From an uncultured Oscillospiraceae bacterium (lineage in GTDB: Bacteria; Bacillota; Clostridia; Oscillospirales; Acutalibacteraceae): a stretch of DNA of 13,026 nucleotides. Shown here in pieces: positions 1 to 7,590 of this stretch (position 1 is the first letter of the stretch; every line of letters begins with the position of its first letter). The notes under the pieces were generated by a model. That model ran no database searches and was not told the DNA's origin. It worked only from the letters and a program-made list of their open reading frames with translations. Both the position numbers and the translations under genes were made by a program. The stretch is from contig URDW01000053.1 in NCBI GenBank assembly GCA_900546735.1, positions 1-13,026 on the forward strand, written 5' to 3'.

Positions 1-31
1 GTCGGCAGCGTCAGATGTGTATAAGAGACAG
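1..31. other. Nextera sequencing adapter remnant (artifact)
   Basis: These bases match the last 31 nt of the 33-nt Illumina Nextera Read 1 adapter. They end with the complete 19-bp Tn5 mosaic end AGATGTGTATAAGAGACAG at 13-31. This is library-preparation sequence left at a contig end, not host DNA and not a resident transposon. It abuts the uxaB reading frame directly and happens to stay open in that frame, so automatic gene callers may add about ten false residues (ending ...TSDAAD) to the truncated protein. Genuine genomic sequence starts at base 32. Confidence 0.97.
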
Positions 32-900
32 TCTTCCATGCACTCGCCTACCGTCTGCAGGCCGCACATCAGCGCAGGGAAAACCATTGCTGTATGTAAA
101 CCGTTTAAAATGCGCACTTTTCTTTTTTTGAAAACAGAAACATCATCGCACCACTGCACATTTATGCCGGCGGCCTTAAGCGGGAATTCCTTTTCATAAT
201 CGCCTTCGATCGCCCATAAAGCGTAAAGCTCGGCTGTGTCCAGCAGCCGGTCCTTCCAGCCGATCTCTTGCAGCATCGTCTCTGCTTCTTCACGCGGATA
301 GCCGGACACGATCCGGTCCACGAGCGTATTGCAAAAGTGGTTGCTATTTGTTACCCAGTCGCAAAAAGCATCAGGCAGTGCCCATTGCTTTGCATACTGT
401 AACACACATTGCTGCAGGCGTTCACCGTTTTTGTCGACCAGCTCGCACGCCAGGATGATGAATCCGGGCAGCTGCAGCCGGTAGCGTGCATAAAGCAGCT
501 GTGTCAGCTTTGCCGGGAAAGCGTGTGCCGGCCGGTCCAAAAAACTGTTGTCTGCCACATATTCAATGCCGGCTTCCGTAGTATTGGAAATGATGACATG
601 AAAGTCCGGATTCTCGGCCAGCGCTAAAAACGCATCGAAATCCTGATACGGATTGATGCTGCGGCTGATCACGTCGATCTCACGCCGTATGCTGACCGGT
701 TTGTCGTTTTCCATGCCGCGCAGATACAAATTGTAACGCCCCTGTTGTGCATTCAGTACAGCGATCTGCGCTGAATCCGTGGGAGAAACGATAACGACGT
801 TTCCGCTGTACACACCTTTTCGGTGCATCTGCGCCACAAAGTCCTCCGCAAACCCGCGCAAAAAATTGCCAGTGCCAAACTGGATGATCGTTTCTTTCAT
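32..900 (-). CDS. uxaB: Tagaturonate reductase (altronate oxidoreductase) UxaB, 3' truncated at contig end
   Basis: Predicted NAD-dependent, cytoplasmic enzyme that interconverts D-tagaturonate and D-altronate in hexuronate catabolism. The ATG at 898-900 opens 289 codons before the adapter; E. coli UxaB has about 480 residues, so the C-terminal 40% is missing. The fragment begins with the Rossmann-type IIQFGTGNFLRGF (residues 5-17). It contains SNTTEAGI (105-112), PAKLTQLL (129-136), NTLVDRIVSGYPREE (191-205) and KVRILNGLHTA (261-271). Compared with polyol-specific long-chain dehydrogenases, the catalytic residues Asn191, Lys261, Asn266 and His269 are all present. The order and wording of the motifs follow UxaB rather than fructuronate reductase UxuB or mannitol dehydrogenase. 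It is the last visible gene of the operon, 3 nt after the LgoD-like gene, with Shine-Dalgarno AGAGGAA at 907-913. The truncation is due to assembly, not mutation. Confidence 0.9.
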
Positions 901-903
901 GCT

Positions 904-1926
904 CTATTCCTCTGCAAATTCTATCAGTATTTTAGCAAGCGAACCATCGTTGTGCGCCAGGGCCTGAAAAGCCGCCGGTGCATCCTCTTTTTTATAAATA
1001 TCACTTACCATGTTCATTATATCAAGTTTGGTTTCAGATACAAGTTCAATTAATGAAACAAAATCTTTGGTATATGCATTGCGGCTGCCAAATACATTCA
1101 GCTCTTTTTTCAGAATTACGGAGTGCACAAAAGTGGTCTCGCGCTTGCCGTTGCCGATCAAGATGATATTCGCGCCATGCGCAGCTTCGTCAATGCAAGT
1201 CAGAAAAGTTTCCGGCGCGCCGCAGGCTTCCACGCACACGTCAAAGCCGTTGCCATTTGTGAAATCCGCTGCAAGCTGCTGCAAAGACTGTGTCTTTACG
1301 CAGACGGTCAGATCGGCGCCGAATGCTTTTGCCAGTTCCAGTCTGTTTTCCAACAGGTCGGCGATCACGACATTTGCGCCCATGGATTTGGCCTTGATCA
1401 GTGCAAACAGACCGATCGGTCCGGCGCCCATGATCAGCAGATTGTCGCCCGGGCAGATCGGCGCCCGCGAAAGTGCATGGCAGCTGATGGAAAATGGTTC
1501 GATCAGCGCAAGCTCCTTGGCAGACAGAGCTTTCCCGTCGATCAGACGCTCGATCGGCATAGTGATGTATTCCTGAAAACTGCCGTCGCGCTGCACGCCC
1601 ATCGTCCGATTGTCAGTGCAGGCGTTTACAAGGCCGCGCTGACAAGCATAGCAGTGCCCGCAGTTGAAATACGGGTTGGCCGTCACAAGATCGCCGGCCT
1701 TAAAGCCGCAGTCGTTTTGCGAATTTTGAACGATGCGGGCAGAAAATTCATGGCCGGGCGTGCGCGGATAAGTTGTAAACGGCTGGTTACCAGTGTAAGA
1801 CGCAACGTCCGCACCGCAAATGCCGCAGTAAAGCACCTTCAGCAGCGCTTCCCCCTCCTGCGGCACCGGCACTTCCCGGTCAATCAGGCGTACTTTATAT
1901 GGTTTTGTGATTTCTATGGCTTTCAT
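904..1926 (-). CDS. Zinc-dependent MDR dehydrogenase, L-galactonate 5-dehydrogenase-like
   Basis: Medium-chain zinc alcohol dehydrogenase of 340 residues, full length for the family. The catalytic zinc site is seen as GICGAD (Cys37), GHE (His59, Glu60) and IEPF (Glu143). The structural zinc lobe is complete, with Cys89, Cys92, Cys95 and Cys103. The cofactor loop is GAGPIG (167-172), and an Asp at the end of the second Rossmann strand (VVIADLLENR) suggests NAD preference. The stretch TGNQPFTTYPRTPGHE closely resembles E. coli LgoD (YjjN), which oxidises L-galactonate to D-tagaturonate. The next gene is UxaB, which consumes tagaturonate, so context supports this substrate. A Bacillus YjmD-like or other polyol/sugar-acid dehydrogenase role is the main alternative. 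ATG start, with Shine-Dalgarno AAGGAAGGG overlapping the stop codon of the upstream gene, which implies translational coupling. Sure of the family, moderately sure of the substrate. Confidence 0.85.
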   Translation of the reverse strand: MKAIEITKPYKVRLIDREVPVPQEGEALLKVLYCGICGADVASYTGNQPFTTYPRTPGHEFSARIVQNSQNDCGFKAGDLVTANPYFNCGHCYACQRGLVNACTDNRTMGVQRDGSFQEYITMPIERLIDGKALSAKELALIEPFSISCHALSRAPICPGDNLLIMGAGPIGLFALIKAKSMGANVVIADLLENRLELAKAFGADLTVCVKTQSLQQLAADFTNGNGFDVCVEACGAPETFLTCIDEAAHGANIILIGNGKRETTFVHSVILKKELNVFGSRNAYTKDFVSLIELVSETKLDIMNMVSDIYKKEDAPAAFQALAHNDGSLAKILIEFAEE

Positions 1927-1937
1927 AGTACCCTTCC

Positions 1938-3143
1938 TTATGCATTCTCATCTATCCGTGTTTTGTTCCAGATCACAGCCGTTTTGAGCGGCGCTGATTT
2001 GGAAAAGATTTTCTTTTCATAGCAACCGATCGGATCCGCTGTAAAGACGTCCTTGTCGATCAAATGCACAAGCGTGTCGAAGGAACTGTCACACAGCAGT
2101 TTGATCGCCTCCTCCATGTGCTTTTGCGTAAAGTTGATGGAGGAAAAAACGACTTGATTTTGAAAACCGAACGGCATGGAGTCAAACTGTACGCGCGGGC
2201 CAAGCGAAAAGCTGTTATATATGCCGTTGCAACCCAGCACACCGTGTTGAAAAGCGATGCGGCTTTCCACTTCTGTGCCGCTGGTTGCAATAAAAACGCT
2301 GGCACGTCCGCCAAGACGGCGCACGATCGCGTCGGCCGTTTCCTGTTCTGACATGCCGCCGCAAGACAGATAATCTGCCTGCAAATTGGCCTTAACAAAT
2401 GCCGCCTTTTCGCATTTATCATCGCTGCGCGCGACAAAAAGCAACTTTGCCTGCGGATGCTTGCGGCGAATTTGGTCGCCGATAAAAAGACCGGTCGTAC
2501 CAAGGCCGAAAACAACGCTTCGGCAAAACGTGCTTTCCTCAGCCGCGGCAAAGGCCTCTGCTTCACTGCAACGGCGCTTAGCCAGTTCCACGCGAAAATT
2601 CTGCGCACGCCCAAGATCGCACATGCGCTCGTGCTGAAAGATGGCGCAGGCATAAGGGTCGGAAAAAACCAGCTTTTTGGCAAGTGAAAGCGGCAATTTT
2701 TGCAGGCCTTCATACGCCGGCGGCAAGTGCAGCAGCATATCCGGATGAAAATACCCCAAATCGCAAAATATACCGTCCGCCTGGTCGCAGCCGTACTCAA
2801 AGTACGATTCTTCCTCTGTAAAACGTGTTGGGTCATAACTGTTGCCGCCGCGGATCAAAACAATGGCAAAACGGTTTTCAGACGGCACCCACACAACGCC
2901 CTCATGTCCGTTGATCAGCCGGGTTTGCCCAGGCGGAAATTTGGCGTCCAAGTTACCGTCGCGGCCCATATGCATCAGCTCAAAATCTGTACCGCAAAAT
3001 CCGCAGAAAACCGGAACAGCCTCAACACCCTCTTTTTCAGGTTCGCCGCGCAAGCGCCTGCGCGGCGGATTGATCAGTTCCACTTCGCCGTAACACAGCG
3101 GCGCCGTTTTACTGTTTTGAAAATATGTAGCTTTTGTTTTCAA
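1938..3143 (-). CDS. Glucose-dehydrogenase-like MDR oxidoreductase (diverged)
   Basis: A 401-residue MDR-superfamily protein resembling archaeal-type glucose/aldose 1-dehydrogenases. The N-terminal GroES-like domain has CGFCGTD (Cys47, Cys50) and GHEG (His80, Glu81). The Rossmann domain has GLGTTG (213-218) followed by FVARSDDK. With no acidic residue at the end of strand beta-2 and an Arg instead, NADP is the likelier cofactor. The four-cysteine structural zinc lobe of this family is not recognisable: residues 94-130 contain only two cysteines (119, 127), embedded in a SYFEYGCDQADG stretch. It lies 11 nt upstream of the LgoD-like gene. If it oxidises an aldose (for example L-galactose) to the lactone or aldonate, it would supply that dehydrogenase; this is inference. 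The start is TTG, chosen because a strong ribosome site precedes it and the next in-frame Met is near residue 57, inside the catalytic domain. Confidence 0.75.
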   Translation of the reverse strand: MKTKATYFQNSKTAPLCYGEVELINPPRRRLRGEPEKEGVEAVPVFCGFCGTDFELMHMGRDGNLDAKFPPGQTRLINGHEGVVWVPSENRFAIVLIRGGNSYDPTRFTEEESYFEYGCDQADGIFCDLGYFHPDMLLHLPPAYEGLQKLPLSLAKKLVFSDPYACAIFQHERMCDLGRAQNFRVELAKRRCSEAEAFAAAEESTFCRSVVFGLGTTGLFIGDQIRRKHPQAKLLFVARSDDKCEKAAFVKANLQADYLSCGGMSEQETADAIVRRLGGRASVFIATSGTEVESRIAFQHGVLGCNGIYNSFSLGPRVQFDSMPFGFQNQVVFSSINFTQKHMEEAIKLLCDSSFDTLVHLIDKDVFTADPIGCYEKKIFSKSAPLKTAVIWNKTRIDENA

Positions 3144-3150
3144 ACAAGTG

Positions 3151-3156
3151 TCCTCC
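3151..3156 (-). promoter_or_regulatory. Strong Shine-Dalgarno fixing a TTG start
   Basis: On the minus strand this reads GGAGGA, 7 nt before the TTG at 3141-3143. No in-frame ATG lies nearby, and another TTG four bases upstream is out of frame. The spacing therefore decides the start of the glucose-dehydrogenase-like gene. Confidence 0.8.
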
Positions 3157-3170
3157 GAATCGTCACAAAA

Positions 3171-4226
3171 TCAAAACGGCTTGATTTCCATATCCACCTG
3201 GCCGTTCTGGTGCACCGTCAAAAGCTGACCGCCAAGCATATCGAAATCGAAATTGCAGTTATAGGAGCTTTTGGTGAAGTAACCCAATGTAACGCCTTCG
3301 TATTCTGTAATAAAATTATTAAGATGGTCATGGCCGGCAAACATGTGCGTGCCGCCGTTTTGGCGAAATACTTCAAAAAAGCCGTCGTTGACCTTGGCAA
3401 CACACGGATCTTCGCCGCGCTGTCCCATCAAGAAATTGTCGGTGAGCTGTGTGTACTCCGGTACAGGCACATGCATAAACGCCATGCTCGGAATTTGCTG
3501 CCCGTAAAGTTTCGTCATACCGTTTACGGCCCACTGGTACCAGCTGATTTGTGCCGGGTTTATGCCGCCGTCGGTGATATGGCCATCCGTAATTCTGAAC
3601 TGGCCGTCGTCAAAGAAAAACAGTGAGTAGACCGGCGTGCCGTTTTTGGTCAGGTTTACGATATAGTTGCCCATGCCGTTCATGCCTTCCGGGCCGCTTT
3701 GGAAGAGGCAGTGCTCACTTGCCTCATAGATTTCGGCAAGCTTTGCTTTGTCGGCTCTGCCTTCATAGTCGTGGTTGCCAAAAATCGGTGCCCACGGGAT
3801 TTCAAACTGTTCCATAAAATCGCAGAACTGCTGTGTGCAGATGTCGTTCCAAGCGGTCAGCACAACGTCGCCGCCGACTGTGATCAGATCCGGCTGCACT
3901 TCATGGATCAGCTTTTTCAGCTGGATGCGGCTGAGGCCGTCTAAAACAAAGTTAACACCGAATTCAGCCGCAAATGTGGCGTGGTTGCGAATATGGATGT
4001 CGGTCAGGCACAGGATCTTGAAGTCATCTTCACCAACTTCAATGCTTTGCGCATAATCCGCTGTATACGGGTCGCTTTCTGACCAGGGTTCACACACGGC
4101 CACACCTTTTTGCTCTTCCAGCGCAACAGAAGCGAAATAGGCGTTGCAGCACGCCACTACGGCCAAAATGGCAAGGATAATGCTCAAAATGATGACGACC
4201 GGCTTTTTTGTAAAAAACTTTTTCAT
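3171..4226 (-). CDS. Membrane-anchored calcineurin-like metallophosphoesterase
   Basis: A 351-residue protein. A Lys-rich N-terminus is followed by one hydrophobic segment (residues about 10-30) and then a soluble domain, so it is probably anchored in the membrane with the enzyme outside. The Cys-Cys at 26-27 is not a clear lipobox. The dinuclear-metal motifs of the calcineurin-like phosphoesterase fold appear in order: TDIH (Asp76, His78), GGD (Asp120), GNHD (Asn151, His152), a lone His at MHVP (252) and GHDH (299-301). The family hydrolyses phosphomonoesters or phosphodiesters; the substrate cannot be read from the sequence. The gene starts 2 nt after the DUF5107/TPR stop codon, with Shine-Dalgarno AGAGGGG inside the end of that gene, so the two are translationally coupled. 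In a sugar locus it may dephosphorylate a glycan or its breakdown product. Confidence 0.87.
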   Translation of the reverse strand: MKKFFTKKPVVIILSIILAILAVVACCNAYFASVALEEQKGVAVCEPWSESDPYTADYAQSIEVGEDDFKILCLTDIHIRNHATFAAEFGVNFVLDGLSRIQLKKLIHEVQPDLITVGGDVVLTAWNDICTQQFCDFMEQFEIPWAPIFGNHDYEGRADKAKLAEIYEASEHCLFQSGPEGMNGMGNYIVNLTKNGTPVYSLFFFDDGQFRITDGHITDGGINPAQISWYQWAVNGMTKLYGQQIPSMAFMHVPVPEYTQLTDNFLMGQRGEDPCVAKVNDGFFEVFRQNGGTHMFAGHDHLNNFITEYEGVTLGYFTKSSYNCNFDFDMLGGQLLTVHQNGQVDMEIKPF

Positions 4227-4228
4227 CT

Positions 4229-7200
4229 TTACCCCTCTAATTTAAAAAGATTTTTATAAAGCTGTATGGCAAAGTGGTTTTGATCCAGTGCAGCGGCTTC
4301 TTCAAAAGCCGCCTGCATTTCAGCAGTTCGCTTTGCGCCGGCACAACCAAGCGTTTTCATAAACAGGCAGTGTACCCGGTTCTTTTTTTGCAGATCTTCA
4401 TCGAAAACAAGAAAATCGGGCAGAGAAACAGCAAAATAGTCGATTTTTACCTTGTCGTTCAAGTGTGCATCTGCATATTCTATCAGTTTTTCAAACCTAG
4501 TCTGCGCCGCATCTGCTTTGCCAAGCTTTAAAAGTGCCAAACCCTGGCAGAAGATCGTTTCCGGCGGTTGGTCGTTGTAATAGACCGCACTCTGCGGCTG
4601 CGACAGGCCGGACGAGGCTTTTTCAAAATACCGGTGTGCTTCAGCCGATTGCCCAAGCTGTTCGTAAGCAAGCCCCATCAAATAATTCTGCAGATTCTCC
4701 TGCGCGCCGTACAGCTTGCCCTCACCAAGGTTTTGCGGATAGGTATAGCTTCTCTCCAGCAGTTTCACAGCCTGTTGCGCTTCGCCGCTGCGGAGCTTTT
4801 CGTCTGCCTGCATGCAAAGCGCTGCTACATACTGGGCTGAAATTTTGCCCTCTCCCCCTTCCCACGGATGGAAATGGTGGGATTCTATACACTGCAGTGC
4901 CTTGTCACTTTGCTTTGTCATGTTGAGCAGCGTTATGTATTCGGTGTACAGATCGTCGCGCTGTACGGTCTGTTCCAGATGCTGCTGCAAGAAGTGCAGC
5001 CGGTTTTGCGGCGAACGCCCGGTCTTTTTATAAAAAAGATCCAGTTCCATCAGCACGCGGCTGTCTGACGGCTCAAGTGCAAACGCCTTTTCAAGTGCGG
5101 AAACCGCTTTTGGTATGTCCTGACGTTTATTGTAGTATGCGATCGAAAGGTTGCGGTATGCCGTCGGATAACTTGGCAAAAGTGCTGTGCAGGCTTCCCA
5201 GGCGCAAATTGCTTCATCGAAGCGCTTTTTGTCATAATACAAACAGCCCAGGTAGTAGCGTGCCATGGCATCGCCCGCCGATTCGTCTGCCGCTTCTTCA
5301 AGCACCTGCATATCTTCCAGCCGGTGCGCAAAGCAGAGGTAGCTGTCGGCTTCGGATGCTGCCTGCAGATATTGACGGCATTTTTTGCCGTCACCGATTT
5401 CTTTGTAAAAATGCGCAAGATGATAGAAAACAAGCGGCGTTTTCTCTTTCGTTTCCTCTAAAATCTGGATGGCCGCAGGGTAAAACCCACCGGCGGCATA
5501 CTCCAGCGCGATCTCGATTGCCGTATCTGGCCTGCAGAGTGTATTTTCACCAAGGATCCGCCGGCTGATCACATCCAGCGGGTCAAGTGAAGCGACCTGT
5601 TTGGCCAGTGCAACAGCCTGCTGCGTGTGCCCAAGCTTCAAAAGAAGCAGCGCCTTTAGATCCAGTGCCCTGTAATTTCGCGCATTGCGGATGATGGCGT
5701 TTTCAAGGTGCTCAAGCGCCTGCTCCGGCTCGCCTTTCCTGGCGCAGATACACGCCAGATAATAAAATGCGGCTTCCTGGCAAGCCTGGCACCAGGCAGA
5801 TTTGTAAAACGCATCGTAGCTTTCCTCTAAACGGTTCTGGTACCATAAGGAAAGGCCAAGATTGTAATAAGGCTCGCCGTCGTACGGATTTGGATTGGAG
5901 CGTGTAGCTTTTTGGATCGCTGTGCGGAAATACTTTTCACTGTTCTTAAAATCCCCTCTGCGCAGCAGCAAAAGGCCGTAGGCGTTGTTTAGCCGCATAT
6001 CGGTCGGGTCACGGCGCAGGCCCTCTAAATAGTAGTCTTCCGGCTGATAGGTCGCGTGCCTGTACTGTTCAATATGCAGGCCGTATAAATAAAGATCTTC
6101 TGTAGTGGCACAGTCTTGCGGTTCCGGCGGGCAGGTTGCCGCCTCCGGCACGGGTTGTTTTTTGCCGTGCACACAGTAGTTTAAATAGGTTCTGCCGTTT
6201 TTCAAAATACGGATCTCTTCAACAGTATCCGGGCTCTCAACCGTGATCTGTGCGCTTTGTGCCGTTTCCAGCAGCACCTCGTAATTTTGCACGCCGCTGT
6301 TTGTGATTGCCTGAACCGTCAGCTGACCGGGATTACCGCTGGCGTAAAGATGCACGGCGCCGTTTTCAAAATTCATTGCCAAATCTTTTGTGGCATTGTG
6401 CACGGTACCGATGTTTTGGTACGGCATAAAATACTGGGTAAAGCGCTTTTCCTCCATCGGAGCAATAAAGGTAAAATCCGGCTGATTGTCTGTATAACAG
6501 CCTGTCATCAGTTCAATATACGGCCCGTCCTCATCGGTAAGATTTCGGTCCCACGCCTTTCCGAAGTCACCGCAGCCCCAGGTCCACTGTTTTTTGCCGG
6601 GTGAAATGTGGTGGTCAGCAACGTGCAGAATACCGGCATTTTGGCCGTCATCATAACCGCCGACAAAATCATAGTCTGACTTGGCCGCCATATACGAAGT
6701 CGGCACAGGCAGATTTTTGTACCTGGAAATGTCTACGCCGGCACTGTAATCCACTTTGTAGTATGTGCCGGTCGCGATCGGGAAGGTGGAAACGGCCCGT
6801 TTGCCGTGGTCCATGACAGCCGTTACATCCGGCGGGAAAATGCTGCGCGTGTTGTCATTGACAGCAAACGCCGGATTGGCCCACCACAAAAACGTCTGCG
6901 GCGTGTCTGTACGGTTAAAGAGCTGGGCTTTGATCTCAATATAAGCCTTGTCGGGGTAAAGGGTGAAGCGCGCCATGCCCTTTGTGCGGAACATGTTTTC
7001 AATTTCCCCTACGACCACAGTGGCAGAACCGTCTGCATTGCTGAAATAGGTGTAGTCAACCGGGTCAAACGTGCTCGGCCGGTGGTGCTGCGGCCAGTTA
7101 AATTCAATGCCGCCGGAAATCCAAGGCCCGGCAAGACCGACGAGCGCCGGTTTGATAACGTGATTATAGTAGACAAAATCGTAACCGTTCGTTTTATCGG

Positions 7201-7459
7201 TTGCACGCTGAATACGGCCGCCGAGTTCCGGCAAAACCATCACTTTTAAATAATCATTTTCCAGAAAAACAGCCTGATAAGCCCGGTCTTCTTTCTCATC
7301 GAAAATTTTGTCGATCACCGGGTGCGGATACACCTTGCCGGAGCTGCCCTGGTAAACACGTTTTTCAAGAAACATTGGGTTTTTGTCCGGCTTTCCGACA
7401 CCGTATGTCGGAATATGTACCGTTTCTTCCCAAACACGAACATTTTTAGAAGCACACAT
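4229..7459 (-). CDS. DUF5107 domain and tetratricopeptide-repeat protein
   Basis: A 1076-residue protein with no signal peptide or membrane segment, so probably cytoplasmic. Residues about 20-350 match what I recognise as DUF5107, whose beta-sandwich pattern recalls aldose-epimerase-like carbohydrate-binding folds. Conserved-looking stretches are VLPELGGRI (75-83), GPWISGGIEFNWPQHH (111-126, rich in Trp, Glu and His) and GPYIELMTGCYTDNQPDFT (312-330). A beta-rich linker follows to about 440. From about 450 to the end it is helical, with TPR-type units near 490-520, 530-560, 564-592, 597-626, 733-763, 767-798, 926-949 and 968-995. Proteins of this make-up are often found beside glycosidase genes, but I know of no assigned reaction. 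The Trp/Glu/His-rich pocket allows either sugar binding or catalysis. It is the first gene of the operon, next to the regulated promoter. ATG start with GAGGGA 7 nt upstream. Confidence 0.87.
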   Translation of the reverse strand: MCASKNVRVWEETVHIPTYGVGKPDKNPMFLEKRVYQGSSGKVYPHPVIDKIFDEKEDRAYQAVFLENDYLKVMVLPELGGRIQRATDKTNGYDFVYYNHVIKPALVGLAGPWISGGIEFNWPQHHRPSTFDPVDYTYFSNADGSATVVVGEIENMFRTKGMARFTLYPDKAYIEIKAQLFNRTDTPQTFLWWANPAFAVNDNTRSIFPPDVTAVMDHGKRAVSTFPIATGTYYKVDYSAGVDISRYKNLPVPTSYMAAKSDYDFVGGYDDGQNAGILHVADHHISPGKKQWTWGCGDFGKAWDRNLTDEDGPYIELMTGCYTDNQPDFTFIAPMEEKRFTQYFMPYQNIGTVHNATKDLAMNFENGAVHLYASGNPGQLTVQAITNSGVQNYEVLLETAQSAQITVESPDTVEEIRILKNGRTYLNYCVHGKKQPVPEAATCPPEPQDCATTEDLYLYGLHIEQYRHATYQPEDYYLEGLRRDPTDMRLNNAYGLLLLRRGDFKNSEKYFRTAIQKATRSNPNPYDGEPYYNLGLSLWYQNRLEESYDAFYKSAWCQACQEAAFYYLACICARKGEPEQALEHLENAIIRNARNYRALDLKALLLLKLGHTQQAVALAKQVASLDPLDVISRRILGENTLCRPDTAIEIALEYAAGGFYPAAIQILEETKEKTPLVFYHLAHFYKEIGDGKKCRQYLQAASEADSYLCFAHRLEDMQVLEEAADESAGDAMARYYLGCLYYDKKRFDEAICAWEACTALLPSYPTAYRNLSIAYYNKRQDIPKAVSALEKAFALEPSDSRVLMELDLFYKKTGRSPQNRLHFLQQHLEQTVQRDDLYTEYITLLNMTKQSDKALQCIESHHFHPWEGGEGKISAQYVAALCMQADEKLRSGEAQQAVKLLERSYTYPQNLGEGKLYGAQENLQNYLMGLAYEQLGQSAEAHRYFEKASSGLSQPQSAVYYNDQPPETIFCQGLALLKLGKADAAQTRFEKLIEYADAHLNDKVKIDYFAVSLPDFLVFDEDLQKKNRVHCLFMKTLGCAGAKRTAEMQAAFEEAAALDQNHFAIQLYKNLFKLEG

Positions 7460-7491
7460 TGTAAATCCCTCGACCTATAAGTTTAGAAAAT

Positions 7492-7520
7492 TTGACATAT
7501 CTTCCTTTTGATTATATAAT
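7492..7520 (+). promoter_or_regulatory. Perfect-consensus sigma-A promoter for the AraC-type regulator
   Basis: TTGACA at 7492-7497 and TATAAT at 7515-7520 are separated by exactly 17 nt, a full consensus housekeeping promoter. The predicted start near 7527 gives a leader of about 64 nt to the regulator ATG at 7591. The direct repeats at 7543-7577 fall in this leader, so the regulator could repress its own transcription by binding there. Confidence 0.85.
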
Positions 7521-7539
7521 GCTTTTAAACGGTGATGAT
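7511..7539 (-). promoter_or_regulatory. Candidate activator-dependent promoter of the left operon
   Basis: Read on the minus strand, TATAAT lies at 7511-7516. At 16-17 nt spacing upstream there is only a poor -35: TCATCA at 7533-7538 or ATCATC at 7534-7539, against TTGACA. Transcription would start near 7504 and give a leader of about 45 nt before the ATG at 7459. A good -10 with a weak -35 and half-site-like repeats just upstream is typical of an activator-dependent promoter. It overlaps the rightward promoter because ATTATATAAT (7511-7520) is a perfect palindrome. Confidence 0.5.
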
Positions 7540-7542
7540 TCC

Positions 7543-7577
7543 GAAAATCAACCAAGTAATTTAGAAATTCAACCATG
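7543..7577. promoter_or_regulatory. Direct-repeat operator, putative AraC-family half-sites
   Basis: Two copies, GAAAATCAACCAAG (7543-7556) and GAAATTCAACCATG (7564-7577), match at 12 of 14 positions and are offset by exactly 21 bp, two helical turns. This equals the half-site spacing of AraC I1-I2. The nearer copy lies a few bases upstream of the weak -35 of the leftward promoter, centred near -45, with the second near -66. That is a typical activating position. Assigning it to the neighbouring regulator is inference. Confidence 0.6.
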
Positions 7578-7590
7578 AGAAGGGATTGCC

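Noticed and set aside
13..31. Tn5 mosaic end as evidence for a resident transposon
   Set aside because: The bases before it (1-12) are the Nextera adapter tail, so it comes from library construction; no transposase gene or second end is present.
32..900. uxaB as a pseudogene
   Set aside because: The frame is intact with all catalytic residues, and it ends exactly where the adapter begins; the truncation is an assembly edge.
1123..2022. 299-codon open frame on the plus strand
   Set aside because: It lies antisense to two clear MDR dehydrogenase genes, has no recognisable domain and no good ribosome site; it is a shadow of biased codon use.
2700..3626. 308-codon open frame on the plus strand
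   Set aside because: It is antisense to the glucose-dehydrogenase-like and metallophosphoesterase genes and its translation shows no family features.
7523..7537. Catabolite-repression (CcpA cre) site around the central CG at 7530-7531
   Set aside because: The left half is only partly matched and the expected right-half bases are missing; not enough to call.
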